The notes beneath the pieces are model-generated. The model worked only from the letters and a program-made list of their open reading frames with translations, did not search any database and was not told where the DNA came from. Below, one piece after another: positions 44,840-52,306 of a DNA stretch of 64,000 bases. This DNA comes from UBA4093 sp036676455 (GTDB lineage Bacteria > Cyanobacteriota > Sericytochromatia > S15B-MN24 > UBA4093), in the NCBI GenBank assembly GCA_036676455.1, contig JAKFCW010000126.1:35715-99714 (forward strand), written 5' to 3'. Within the stretch, counting starts at the first letter, position 1. Every line of letters begins with the position of its first letter. The position numbers and the translations under genes are program-made.

Positions 44840-46141
44840 ATGTCCAGCCATCCCACCATCTCCTTCGCCACCCTGGGGTGCCGAACCAACCAGGCCGAGA
44901 CCGCGCAGCTGATCGCCCAGCTTGCGGATGTCTGCGGCGTCGTGCCGTTTCCGGAGCCGGCCGACGTCTACGTCATCAACACCTGCACCGTGACGCACGA
45001 GGCGGATCGGCAGAGCCGCCAGGTGATCCGGCGGGCGTACCGCGCCAACCCGGGTGCCGCCCTGATCGTCACCGGCTGCGCGGTGGATTACCATCCGGAC
45101 GAGCTGGCGGCGATGCCCGGGGTCAAGCTGATCGCCACGCGCGACGACAAGGAACGGATTGCCGCCGAGGTGGCCGCCTGGTACGACCGCAGCCTCAGCA
45201 CCGAGCTTCCCCCGTCCCCTCAGCAAACCGGGCATACCCGGGCCTGGCTCAAGGTCTCGGAGGGCTGCAACAACCGCTGTTCGTTCTGCATCGTGCCCCA
45301 GACGCGGGGCCCGGAGCGCAGCATCGATCCAGCTGAGCTGGTCGTGCGGGCGCGGGCCTTGGCGGCGGCCGGGTACCAGGAGGTCGTGCTCACGGGAACC
45401 AACGTGGGCATGTACGGCCGGGATCGGGGCGAGTCCCTGGCCCGCCTGCTCGAGCGTCTGATCCATGACGTTCCGGAGCTTGCGCGCTGGCGGATTGCCA
45501 GCATCGAGCCGATCGACTTCCCGGACGAGCTGGTGGAGCGCCTGGTGGACCCGAAGGTCTGCCCGCAGATTCACCTTTGCCTGCAGAGCGGCTCGAGCCG
45601 GGTGCTGGCCCGGATGCGCCGGCGCTACAACGCGGATCAGTACCGCAAGCTGGTGGCCAAGCTTCGCCACGTGCGGCCCGACCTGGCCCTGACCACGGAC
45701 ATCATCGTGGGCTTCCCGGGAGAGACCGAGGAGGACTTCGCCGAGACCCTGGCGATGGTGGAGGAGATCGGGTTTGCGGGGGTGCATCAGTTCCCGTTCT
45801 CGGTGCGGGAGGGAACCCATGCCGAGACGCTGGACGGGCGGATCAGTCCTTCGGTGATCGGCGAGCGGATGGCGCGGCTCAGCGCCGCGGCCGCCCGCGC
45901 GAAGGCGGCCTGGCAGCAAGGCTTCGTGGGGCGTGAGGTGGAGGTGCTGACCGAGCGCGCGCCGGCAGGTAGCCCGGAGCGTCCGGGGCATACTCCGCAC
46001 TTCATGAAGGTCTGGGTGAGTGCTGCCGAGACCGCGCCGAATCAGCGCTGGGTGGCACGGGTGGAGCGCATCGAGGACGGCGAGGCCTTTGCGACCCTGC
46101 TAGCTCCCTGCGAGCGCGACCTCAGCGGCCAGGACGCCTAG
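44840..46141 (+). CDS. mtaB: tRNA threonylcarbamoyladenosine methylthiotransferase MtaB
   Basis: A 433-residue radical SAM enzyme that adds a methylthio group to t6A37 of tRNA. The first Fe-S cluster uses Cys14 (LGCRTNQ), Cys49 (NTCTV) and Cys80 (TGCAV); the radical SAM cluster uses Cys143, Cys147 and Cys150 in CNNRCSFC. A C-terminal TRAM-like domain follows. Length and motifs fit MtaB better than MiaB or RimO. No ribosome binding site; the start at 44840 is supported by the promoter placement and by the usual MtaB N-terminus. Confidence 0.92.
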   Translation: MSSHPTISFATLGCRTNQAETAQLIAQLADVCGVVPFPEPADVYVINTCTVTHEADRQSRQVIRRAYRANPGAALIVTGCAVDYHPDELAAMPGVKLIATRDDKERIAAEVAAWYDRSLSTELPPSPQQTGHTRAWLKVSEGCNNRCSFCIVPQTRGPERSIDPAELVVRARALAAAGYQEVVLTGTNVGMYGRDRGESLARLLERLIHDVPELARWRIASIEPIDFPDELVERLVDPKVCPQIHLCLQSGSSRVLARMRRRYNADQYRKLVAKLRHVRPDLALTTDIIVGFPGETEEDFAETLAMVEEIGFAGVHQFPFSVREGTHAETLDGRISPSVIGERMARLSAAAARAKAAWQQGFVGREVEVLTERAPAGSPERPGHTPHFMKVWVSAAETAPNQRWVARVERIEDGEAFATLLAPCERDLSGQDA

Positions 46142-46150
46142 CGTCGGGCC

Positions 46151-46519
46151 TCAGTCCAGGGCCTGCATGTCCTGGGCGCAGTCCCGGCAGTAGGGGGTCC
46201 AGGGGATGGCCTCCAGGCGGGCGCGGGCGATTTCCTTGCCGCAGTGGATGCAGGTCCCGAACTGCCCGAGCCGCATGCGCTGCAGCGCCGACTCGATGGC
46301 GTTCAAGCGGGACGTCGCGCGGCGCTGGTAGGCGGCATCGAGCTCCATGGTCAGGGTCTCGGTGGCCGAGTCGGCGATCTCGTTGTCGGCCGAGTCGGGC
46401 ATCGCCTCCTGGATGGACATGTCGTGGTTCTTCAACTCGTCGTTCGCCCAGCCCAGGGTCTTGATGGCACGCTGACGCTCGTTTTGGAGCTTGTCCTCGA
46501 AGTAGCTCTGATCGAACAT
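46151..46519 (-). CDS. TraR/DksA-family zinc finger protein
   Basis: A 122-residue protein with a helical N-terminal hairpin and the DksA-type C4 zinc finger CIHCGKEIARARLEAIPWTPYCRDC near the C-terminus. DksA-like proteins bind the RNA polymerase secondary channel. The ATG at 46519 is preferred (AAGG 9 nt upstream) over a TTG two codons earlier. It converges on mtaB with 9 nt between stops. Confidence 0.88.
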   Translation of the reverse strand: MFDQSYFEDKLQNERQRAIKTLGWANDELKNHDMSIQEAMPDSADNEIADSATETLTMELDAAYQRRATSRLNAIESALQRMRLGQFGTCIHCGKEIARARLEAIPWTPYCRDCAQDMQALD

Positions 46520-46607
46520 CGCCAAACCTTCTTTCTCGCCCCATGCGCGGAACGTTTCGCGCGTATCTTAGCATGAATTCCGGGGCGCAAAGGGCTCGGC
46601 GGGTCGC

Positions 46608-46790
46608 TTAGAGGCCCCTCTCCTTGGCGTCGTTAATGTGGTCGAGGTGGGAGCGCAGGCTGTTCTTGACCGCGTCGACGTAGGCGCGGCGAAGGGTTTT
46701 TTGCTCGTCAAGCTCTTCCTCGCTGAGCCCGACCTCGCGGGACTTCTTGGCGAGCGCGTTGATGCGGGCGAGCTGTTCATCGGTGACCAT
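46608..46790 (-). CDS. DUF896 (UPF0291/YnzC-like) small protein
   Basis: A 60-residue two-helix protein. LARINALAKKSREVGLSEEE and the following EQKTLRRAYVDAVK match the UPF0291 family, known mostly from Firmicutes; function there is not settled. AGGAGG lies 6 nt before the ATG. It lies 88 nt upstream of the DksA-like gene, on the same strand. Confidence 0.85.
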   Translation of the reverse strand: MVTDEQLARINALAKKSREVGLSEEELDEQKTLRRAYVDAVKNSLRSHLDHINDAKERGL

Positions 46791-46890
46791 GGGATCCTCC
46801 TGGCTTGTTTCGCTTAAAGAGTAAACCGCAACGCCGGGCGCGTGTCCAGCCCCAGGGAGGGGCCGAAGCGCACCAGCGGCGGGATGACGG

Positions 46891-46899
46891 TGTTAGGAT
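46891..46899 (+). promoter_or_regulatory. extended -10 placed for leaderless mRNA
   Basis: TGT-TAGGAT ends 6 nt before the ATG at 46906; no ribosome binding site. Confidence 0.45.
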
Positions 46900-46905
46900 T
46901 ATCGC

Positions 46906-47694
46906 ATGCCGCGCCCCTGGACGTTCGCCCTCTGGAGCCACCTCAATCGCGCCCGCTTCGCGTGGCGCCGCTTCAGCTTCCGCCCGCGGAAGGGCTTGGT
47001 GCTGCCGGTAGAGTCGTGGGAGGACCTCTTTCCCGCGGGTTCCGAGCTGGCCCGGGAGGCCGGCCGGTTGAGGCAGCGCTACGACCTGGACTGGCCGGAC
47101 GAGCATGCGAACCAGCGGGAGAACCTGCACGTGGTAGGCATGCTGGAGGCGGCGCTGCTTCCGGTCGCGCAGCACCTGCCGGCGGCCCTGGAGGTGCTGG
47201 ACATCGGGGCGAAGGACTGGCATTACCTGCCGGGAGCCTACCGGCTGCTGAGCCGGGTGGGGACCTCGCAGCCGCGCGCCGTGACGATGACGGGGCTCGA
47301 GCTCGATGCCTACTACCGCTACCGGGACGGCTTCACGCGCCAGGACTACGCGACCCGCTATGCCCAGGGGCTGGAGGCGGAGTACCGGGTGGGGGACGCG
47401 CTCGCGCATCGGGGCACTTACGACGTAGTCCTCCTGCTGCATCCGTTCTGGCGGGAGCGCGAGGTGCTCGATTGGGGCTTGCCGGGCGAGTGCTTCGACA
47501 TCGACGGCTTGCTGAGGCATGCGTGGGGCCTGCTCAAGCCGGGGGGCGTGCTGGTGGTGACGGCCTACCGATCCGAGCAGGCGTGGGCGGAGGCGGCGAT
47601 CGCCCGGCAGGGATGGTCGCCCGTGGTCGCGGGCCTTTGGCGATCGCCCTTCGTGCGGGCGTCGGCCTCCCTTTACTGGGTCTTCCGGGCTTGA
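46906..47694 (+). CDS. methyltransferase-like hypothetical protein
   Basis: A 262-residue protein. VLDIGAKDWHYLPG (near residue 98) looks like a SAM-binding motif I with an unusual GAKDW turn, and LLKPGGVLVV near residue 208 matches the post-motif of Rossmann methyltransferases. The first 60 residues are basic and aromatic. Substrate unknown. No ribosome binding site is present; an extended -10 lies 6 nt upstream. Confidence 0.7.
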   Translation: MPRPWTFALWSHLNRARFAWRRFSFRPRKGLVLPVESWEDLFPAGSELAREAGRLRQRYDLDWPDEHANQRENLHVVGMLEAALLPVAQHLPAALEVLDIGAKDWHYLPGAYRLLSRVGTSQPRAVTMTGLELDAYYRYRDGFTRQDYATRYAQGLEAEYRVGDALAHRGTYDVVLLLHPFWREREVLDWGLPGECFDIDGLLRHAWGLLKPGGVLVVTAYRSEQAWAEAAIARQGWSPVVAGLWRSPFVRASASLYWVFRA

Positions 47695-47791
47695 AATGAA
47701 TCTTGCCCCAAGTTTAACCACGGGACAACCCAGTTCTCGGCCTCTCGCGCGGATAACTCCAGGGGAGTGACGCAGCGAGAGGAGAGAGGCC

Positions 47792-47953
47792 ATGCAGAGC
47801 TACTGGGTTTCGGTGACGTACGATGCGGATCTCGTCCTCAACCATTGCTTCACGGTGCCGAGCCGCGAGGAAGCGGTGAGCATGATGCTCGATTACCTGA
47901 GCCTGGAGTTCGATCTCCCGCGCGACGCGTCGGTGCGGGTCAAGCACCACTAA
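47792..47953 (+). CDS. hypothetical 53-residue protein
   Basis: A small reading frame with a strong ribosome binding site (AGGAGAGAGG, 4 nt before the ATG). The product begins MQSYWVSVTYDADLVLNHCF and ends VRVKHH; it has a beta-alpha-beta pattern with no signal peptide. Codon use matches neighbours (G/C third positions). No family is recognised. Confidence 0.6.
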   Translation: MQSYWVSVTYDADLVLNHCFTVPSREEAVSMMLDYLSLEFDLPRDASVRVKHH

Positions 47954-48115
47954 GCGCCTCCAAATCAGCGAATCCTTCGAGCCGCCCGGCAGCACGCCCG
48001 GCGGCTTTTGCTTGCGCCCGTCAGGGCGCCCGGGGCGAAGAAATCCCGTGGTTTGCTGTTTGAAAACGGAGCGGGTCTTGTTACGCTGAGCCGCAGGAAT
48101 GGCAGGAGGTGCGCG

Positions 48116-48442
48116 ATGATCAAGCATGGCTACTGCCCCACGTGCGGCAGTTACACGGCGGAGTCTAGCTACGTGGACCCTTCGAGCCTGCGCGACGAGC
48201 GGGTGGATTACCGGACCGACGAGGAGCTGGCGGGCCTGGTGCGCGATGCGATGGCGGAGGAAGGGGTCGACCTGAACGGCCTGGAGATCCGGGTGCTGAA
48301 CGGCGTCGTGACGCTCTTGGGGACGGTGCCGGATCGGCAGGACAAGCGGATGGCGGCAGAGGCGTCGTTTTCGGTGCCGGCCGTGATCGACGTGAACAAC
48401 CAGCTCGTGATCGCGAAGTCGACCCAGCCCCAGCAGCCGTGA
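48116..48442 (+). CDS. BON-domain protein
   Basis: A 108-residue protein. An N-terminal CPTCG hints at a half zinc ribbon. Residues about 40-100 form a BON domain (LEIRVLNGVVTLLGTVPDRQDKR, then AVIDVNNQLVI), a module that in other proteins binds lipids or sits at membranes. It has no signal peptide, so it is cytoplasmic or membrane-peripheral. GGAGG lies 6 nt before the ATG. A bidirectional terminator follows. Confidence 0.8.
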   Translation: MIKHGYCPTCGSYTAESSYVDPSSLRDERVDYRTDEELAGLVRDAMAEEGVDLNGLEIRVLNGVVTLLGTVPDRQDKRMAAEASFSVPAVIDVNNQLVIAKSTQPQQP

Positions 48443-48485
48443 GGGAGCGCCCGCCCTGGCGGGCCGTGCCGGCAGGGGAGAAACG

Positions 48486-48511
48486 AAAAAGGAGGCTTGC
48501 GCCTCCTTTTT
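48486..48511. terminator. bidirectional rho-independent terminator
   Basis: AAAAAGGAGGC and GCCTCCTTTTT form an 11-bp stem with a TTGC loop. A-run and T-run make it work on both strands: for the BON gene (+) and for the minus-strand transcript at 48512-48743. Confidence 0.85.
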
Positions 48512-48743
48512 GTGCTCGGGGAATCACGACGGCCGAGGAACGATTGGCCTCCTCGGTCCGTCAGGTTCGTCTGTGGCCCTACCGACTATCCCGGAGAATC
48601 TTCGGCCGCGACCTCATCGAGGACCCTGTGGGCGGATTCTCATCCACAGCAAACGATCGCTGTATCCCCACCGTGTGCTGAGTCGCGTCGCTCCGTCTGG
48701 CCGGATTACCGCCGACCGGGGGCGAGCGCCTCATCCCTTGCGG
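48486..48743 (-). ncRNA. candidate intergenic non-coding RNA of about 258 nt
   Basis: A near-consensus minus-strand promoter (48750-48778) and the bidirectional terminator (48486-48511) bracket about 230 bases with no coding frame that has a start and ribosome binding site. The RNA can form a 12-bp hairpin with one bulge near its 3' end (GACGGACCGAGGA with TCCTCGGCCGTC), a CTGTGG/CCACAG stem and an ACAGC/GCTGT stem. It has no signature of tmRNA, RNase P or SRP RNA. 6S RNA is possible by size, but I cannot show its central bubble. Confidence 0.5.
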
Positions 48744-48749
48744 AAAATC

Positions 48750-48778
48750 AGTATAGGCGAGCGCGTTCGGGGATGCAA
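48750..48778 (-). promoter_or_regulatory. promoter of the candidate ncRNA
   Basis: On the minus strand TTGCAT (48773-48778), a 17-nt spacer and TATACT (48750-48755). It is among the best sigma-70 type promoters in the window, yet no gene follows. Confidence 0.65.
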
Positions 48779-48901
48779 TCGTTTCAATGAACAAATAATA
48801 AGGATTTAATTCTCAGGTAACGCCCGCTACCTGGTCAGGGCGGCGACCCTCTCTCCGGGCCGGACTCGCGTGATGCCGCGCCGCCCAGCTAGGCTGCCAC
48901 G
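48779..48901. other. intergenic stretch without recognised gene
   Basis: About 120 bases between the ncRNA promoter and the SLT stop. The first 40 are AT-rich (around AAATAATAAGGATTTAATT); the rest is GC-rich with GGGCGGC/GCCGCCC arms. I see no gene. Confidence 0.5.
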
Positions 48902-49630
48902 CTAGTGCCGCGCCGTGCTGAACCCGTTGGACACCGGCTGGGCGTAGCGCCAGTAGGAATCCATGACCTTGCGGATGTAGCGCCGGTTGCGGTAGACCCC
49001 GCGGCTCACGATCCCCCAGCGCCCCCCGTTGTAGAAGCTCAGCGCCGTCGGCAGGTGGTTGTCGTACTTGTCCAGCAGGATGCGCAGGAAGTAGCAGCCC
49101 AGCTCGAGGTTCATGCGCGGGTCGGTGAGATCCGGCTCGCCCAGGCCCAGGCGCTTGGCCAGCGGCCGCGCGGTCGCGGGCATCAGTTGCATCAGCCCGA
49201 TGGCCCCGGCGTGGCTGACGGAGTTCTTGTCGAAGTTGCTCTCGATGTAGACCACGCCCGCCACCAATTCAGGCGAGAGCTGGTACTTGGTCGCCATCTC
49301 GGCGATCAGCGCCTTGTACGGGTACTGTCCCGCCGGCGGCGGAGCAATCTGGTCAAGGGTCGCGCGCGGCCTCACCACCGACACGGGCGCCGCGGCCACG
49401 TCCCGGACCCCCTCTCGGGCCAAAACGGGAGCTTCCGCGAGGCGCGTCGCCGGGCCCAGGCTCAACACCATCCCACCGGCCAGGAGCAGCGCTCCGCAGC
49501 GGGGAAGCAAGCCATCGGGCAGCGCCGGAGCCCACGTGAGCGCCGGGACGGCATGCGGGCGCGTGACGCCGCTCCGCTTGAGGGGCTTGCGGGTGACAGG
49601 GTGCGGGAGCGCTAAGGGTTTGGTTGCCAT
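48902..49630 (-). CDS. lytic transglycosylase with SLT domain
   Basis: A 242-residue wall enzyme. After a basic N-region, a hydrophobic segment (about 44-62) forms a signal anchor or signal peptide. The SLT goose-type lysozyme domain (about 105-225) has the catalytic Glu130 in YIESNF, followed by AGAIGLMQLMPATA and ALSFYNGG. It cleaves peptidoglycan glycan strands with anhydro-muramic acid formation. GAGAGGATG precedes the ATG. Confidence 0.9.
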   Translation of the reverse strand: MATKPLALPHPVTRKPLKRSGVTRPHAVPALTWAPALPDGLLPRCGALLLAGGMVLSLGPATRLAEAPVLAREGVRDVAAAPVSVVRPRATLDQIAPPPAGQYPYKALIAEMATKYQLSPELVAGVVYIESNFDKNSVSHAGAIGLMQLMPATARPLAKRLGLGEPDLTDPRMNLELGCYFLRILLDKYDNHLPTALSFYNGGRWGIVSRGVYRNRRYIRKVMDSYWRYAQPVSNGFSTARH

Positions 49631-49929
49631 GGTGCATCCTCTCGTTGACGGCTGCGTTCAGTCGGACGATCGGGCTACGATGAAAGCGTGATTCTTGAGG
49701 TTAACATCAGGCAAGCGTTTTGTAAAGTTATGTTAGTCAAGCGTGAAGAAACCAGGTTAATCTAGCGCGTTTGGGCTTGCCTGCTTAATAGACTGTAATG
49801 AGGCATCGCTTTCCCTGCCTTGGCCAGAGCGGCGAAAGGCTTCGTCGGCATGCACGAAGCCCCCGGCCGGAGCCGGGGGCTGAAGGGAATGGGGCCGCTG
49901 CGACGCGGCGTATCGAAGCGAGCTTCGCG
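49631..49929. other. intergenic region with AT-rich inverted repeats and hairpins
   Basis: No gene is seen in these 299 bases. TTAACAT and ATGTTA (near 49702-49735) form an inverted repeat around an AT-rich centre upstream of the lytic transglycosylase, and TTTACA with TAACCT (17-nt spacer, minus strand) could be its promoter. Two overlapping hairpins lie at 49839-49881. Confidence 0.4.
49839..49881 (-). terminator. overlapping alternative hairpins after the UbiA gene
   Basis: GGCTTCGT/ACGAAGCC (49839-49862) and AGCCCCCGGC/GCCGGGGGCT (49858-49881) share bases and exclude each other. There is no T-tract on the minus strand. A terminator role for the UbiA gene is likely but unproven. Confidence 0.4.
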
Positions 49930-50949
49930 CTAGAAGGTGGTGGTGACCGTGGCGATCGCCCCGCCCGCGATGATCATGCTGACCATGTACAGGCCGTGCA
50001 CCAGCGCGACCGACCAGCGCTCCCGCAGGGCGCCGCGCCAGAGGAACGACGACTGCACCGCCAGCGTCACTGCGAAGAGCGACGCCAGCGCCCCCGAGGC
50101 CGCCACGGCGTTCCCGTCGTAGCAGAGGATGGCCGCACCCAGGATGGCCGTGTTGACCAGCAGTGCCGAGACCAGCGCGCCGACCTCGGGCCCCAGCAGG
50201 GCCGCGAACGAGCGGATTCCCGCCTCGCGGTCACGCTCGGCATCGGTCAGGCCCGCCATGATCTGCAATCCCAGCGCTCCAAAAGCGAACAAGCCGGCCA
50301 GCAGCCCGGAGTTCACCGTCAAGCTAGCGTGAGGAAGGTGGCCGATCACCCAGGGGAAAGCGATCGCCGCCACCCCATGGAAGAGACCGTTCCACCAGGT
50401 CTGCCGGCGAAGCCGGAAGGGCGGCGCGTTGACCGCCAGCGAGATGAAGACGCTCGTGATGGCCAGCGCGAAGATCCAGGGACCCAGCAGATGCGCGGCG
50501 CCCAGCGCCAGCAGCGCCAGGACCGCAATCTGGGCCACCACCAGGTCCGGAGTCATCCGGCCCGACGAGAGGGGGCCGCCAGTCGCCTCGATATCCCGAT
50601 CGAAGTAGGCGTTGATGACGTTGCTCGACCCCGCGAGTAGCGGACCGACCAGCGCCAAGCCCAGCAGGAGCTGAGGCCAGGTCACCATCAGGTGATCGCC
50701 GCAGCCCGCCGCGAGCGAACCGGCCAGCATGGCGCCCATGGGCAGGATCCATTGCTGGGGACGCATCAGCTGAAAGGCATCCTTCCAGGACAGCTGCCGC
50801 AGGCCTTCCGGCGTCGCGAGCCGCGTCTGAACCAGGATCTCCTTGGGGGAAGCAAAGGGCCTGCTGGACTTCGAGGCTTCGGAGACCGGTCGATTGGTGA
50901 GCTTGCCAGTTCCAAGCCGTTCAATCACCGGTAGCGAGGTCAAGTGCAT
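49930..50949 (-). CDS. UbiA-family prenyltransferase, (bacterio)chlorophyll synthase-like
   Basis: A 339-residue membrane enzyme with about nine helices after a 70-residue N-terminal region. The first Asp-rich motif is NVINAYFDRDIEATGGPLSSGR; the second is DAERDREAGIRSFAALLG. Both, and the MRPQQWILPMGAMLAG entry helix, look more like ChlG/BchG than like UbiA, MenA or CyoE. Such enzymes attach a prenyl chain to a ring acceptor. No other pigment gene except hemB is nearby, so the real acceptor is unknown. AAGGAG precedes the ATG at 50949 by 8 nt. Confidence 0.78.
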   Translation of the reverse strand: MHLTSLPVIERLGTGKLTNRPVSEASKSSRPFASPKEILVQTRLATPEGLRQLSWKDAFQLMRPQQWILPMGAMLAGSLAAGCGDHLMVTWPQLLLGLALVGPLLAGSSNVINAYFDRDIEATGGPLSSGRMTPDLVVAQIAVLALLALGAAHLLGPWIFALAITSVFISLAVNAPPFRLRRQTWWNGLFHGVAAIAFPWVIGHLPHASLTVNSGLLAGLFAFGALGLQIMAGLTDAERDREAGIRSFAALLGPEVGALVSALLVNTAILGAAILCYDGNAVAASGALASLFAVTLAVQSSFLWRGALRERWSVALVHGLYMVSMIIAGGAIATVTTTF

Positions 50950-51037
50950 GCATCTCTCCTTGGCGGGCAGGGTGCCGTGCATCGGGATGGCCGCAGGCCT
51001 ATGAAAAGTCTGGGGTTATACTGAAATTAACCTAACT

Positions 51038-52192
51038 TTAAGGAAAAGTAAAGGCCTTTTTTGCGTCCCCGCCGATCGGCTTTACACCGAGCTTTTGGCG
51101 CAGGGACTGGGCGATGCGCGAGGCGGCGCCCGGTTCTCCCATGCGCTCGCGGCCGGCCATGCGCGCCGCGGCTTGCCGATCGGGGCCGAAGGCCCTCACG
51201 ATCGCTTCCGCCACTCCCGCGGGCGTCGCGTCCGTCACCTCGATCCCGGGGCCTAGCAGCTCGGCCTGGAGCTTGGCGAAAAGCGGGTTGTACTGAGGGC
51301 CCTTGCCCGGAAAGGCCACGACGGGCCGCCCGCAGCCGACCGCTTGCTCGTTGGCTGTGCCGGCGAGCCCAAGGACGGCGCGTGAGCGCCTGAGGACCTG
51401 TGCGAAGTCATGGTCCCGTCGCAGGATCAGCTGGTCCTTGCGGAACGCGTCGGGCGCGATCTCCCAGCCGGCGTCGCGGGCGATCGCCTCCCAGCCAAGC
51501 GGATCCAGGTTCCGCGGAGCGGCCAGCAGCGCCTCGAACGGCATCCGAGGTCCCAGCGCTTCCAGGCACGGCAGGATCTGCGCGAAATTCTCGAAAGCCT
51601 CCGGCCGACTCCCGGGCAAGACGCCCAGCACCCCCGCTTCGCCAGGCCATTCCATGGATAGGCCGTCCATCATGGGGTTGCCCAGGGCTTCTGAGTGAAC
51701 GCCCAGGTGGCGGAGACGGTGGTGGGTGAGGGGATCTCGGGGGTAGATGGTGATTCCAGCCCACTTGAAGAGGGCAATCTCGGCGGCGAGGTAGCTCGAG
51801 CCCCAGCTCGCGTAGAAGTCGGTCTTGTTGCAGCCGACCAGTACCCGTTCGCTCGGGAGAATCAGGGACGCGGCCACCGGCAGCATGTCGCCCACGGCGA
51901 CGACCAGGCGCGGCGGGGTCAGCGACGCCAGGAACCTAAGCTGCCGCAGAGCCAGCTTGCCCAGCCCCGCCCGCATGTCGTTGCGCAGGGCCTGGGCATC
52001 GCGCAGGATGAAGCCGCCGCTCGGCATGGCCTGCGTCGGCCCGATGACCGGGATGCCTAGGCGCTGGAAAGCCTCGCCGGAGCCCACCAATGGGAAGGCC
52101 GCCACCTCGAGATCGGTGAGATCCTGGGCGATCCGGGAGGCGATGAGGTCTTCGCCGTGGCCGTTGCTGATAAAGAGGATGTCGATGGGCAT
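51038..52192 (-). CDS. lipid-A-disaccharide synthase-related glycosyltransferase
   Basis: A 384-residue GT-B type protein. ILFISNGHGEDLIASRIAQDL at the N-terminus, VAVGDMLPV near 90, VLPGSRPEAFENF near 190 and GLAGTANEQAVGCGRPVVAFPG near 295 mark the LpxB-like group that I remember mainly from Cyanobacteria and Deinococcus (TIGR03492). It is distinct from true LpxB and no lpxA/C/D genes are here; the substrate is unknown. The ATG at 52192 fits the family N-terminus; longer in-frame starts have no ribosome binding site. Confidence 0.82.
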   Translation of the reverse strand: MPIDILFISNGHGEDLIASRIAQDLTDLEVAAFPLVGSGEAFQRLGIPVIGPTQAMPSGGFILRDAQALRNDMRAGLGKLALRQLRFLASLTPPRLVVAVGDMLPVAASLILPSERVLVGCNKTDFYASWGSSYLAAEIALFKWAGITIYPRDPLTHHRLRHLGVHSEALGNPMMDGLSMEWPGEAGVLGVLPGSRPEAFENFAQILPCLEALGPRMPFEALLAAPRNLDPLGWEAIARDAGWEIAPDAFRKDQLILRRDHDFAQVLRRSRAVLGLAGTANEQAVGCGRPVVAFPGKGPQYNPLFAKLQAELLGPGIEVTDATPAGVAEAIVRAFGPDRQAAARMAGRERMGEPGAASRIAQSLRQKLGVKPIGGDAKKAFTFP

Positions 52193-52224
52193 GAAATGGC
52201 GTCCGAGGGTCCTAGCACGCCGGG

Positions 52225-52253
52225 TTGCCCGGCCTTTGGCGCTATTGTACAAT
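52225..52253 (+). promoter_or_regulatory. glmS promoter with palindromic -10
   Basis: TTGCCC (52225-52230), 17-nt spacer, TACAAT (52248-52253). The -10 lies in the palindrome ATTGTACAAT (52244-52253), which gives the same hexamer on the minus strand (52244-52249) for the divergent LpxB-like gene. Confidence 0.6.
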
Positions 52254-52306
52254 GACGCCTGGCCCTCGGCCATGACTTCCCTTCATAAATTAAGGATGAA
52301 CCCTCC

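Noticed and set aside
48512..48809. Several open frames of 60-100 codons between the BON and SLT genes
   Set aside because: They overlap each other in different frames, lack ribosome binding sites and have no recognisable product. The region is better explained as a non-coding transcript.
48790..48900. Possible cyclic-di-AMP (ydaO) riboswitch near a wall lytic enzyme
   Set aside because: The region is downstream, not upstream, of the lytic transglycosylase gene, and the conserved ydaO core sequences are missing.
52254..52306. glmS ribozyme in the glmS leader
   Set aside because: The leader is only about 47 nt and lacks the conserved ribozyme core.
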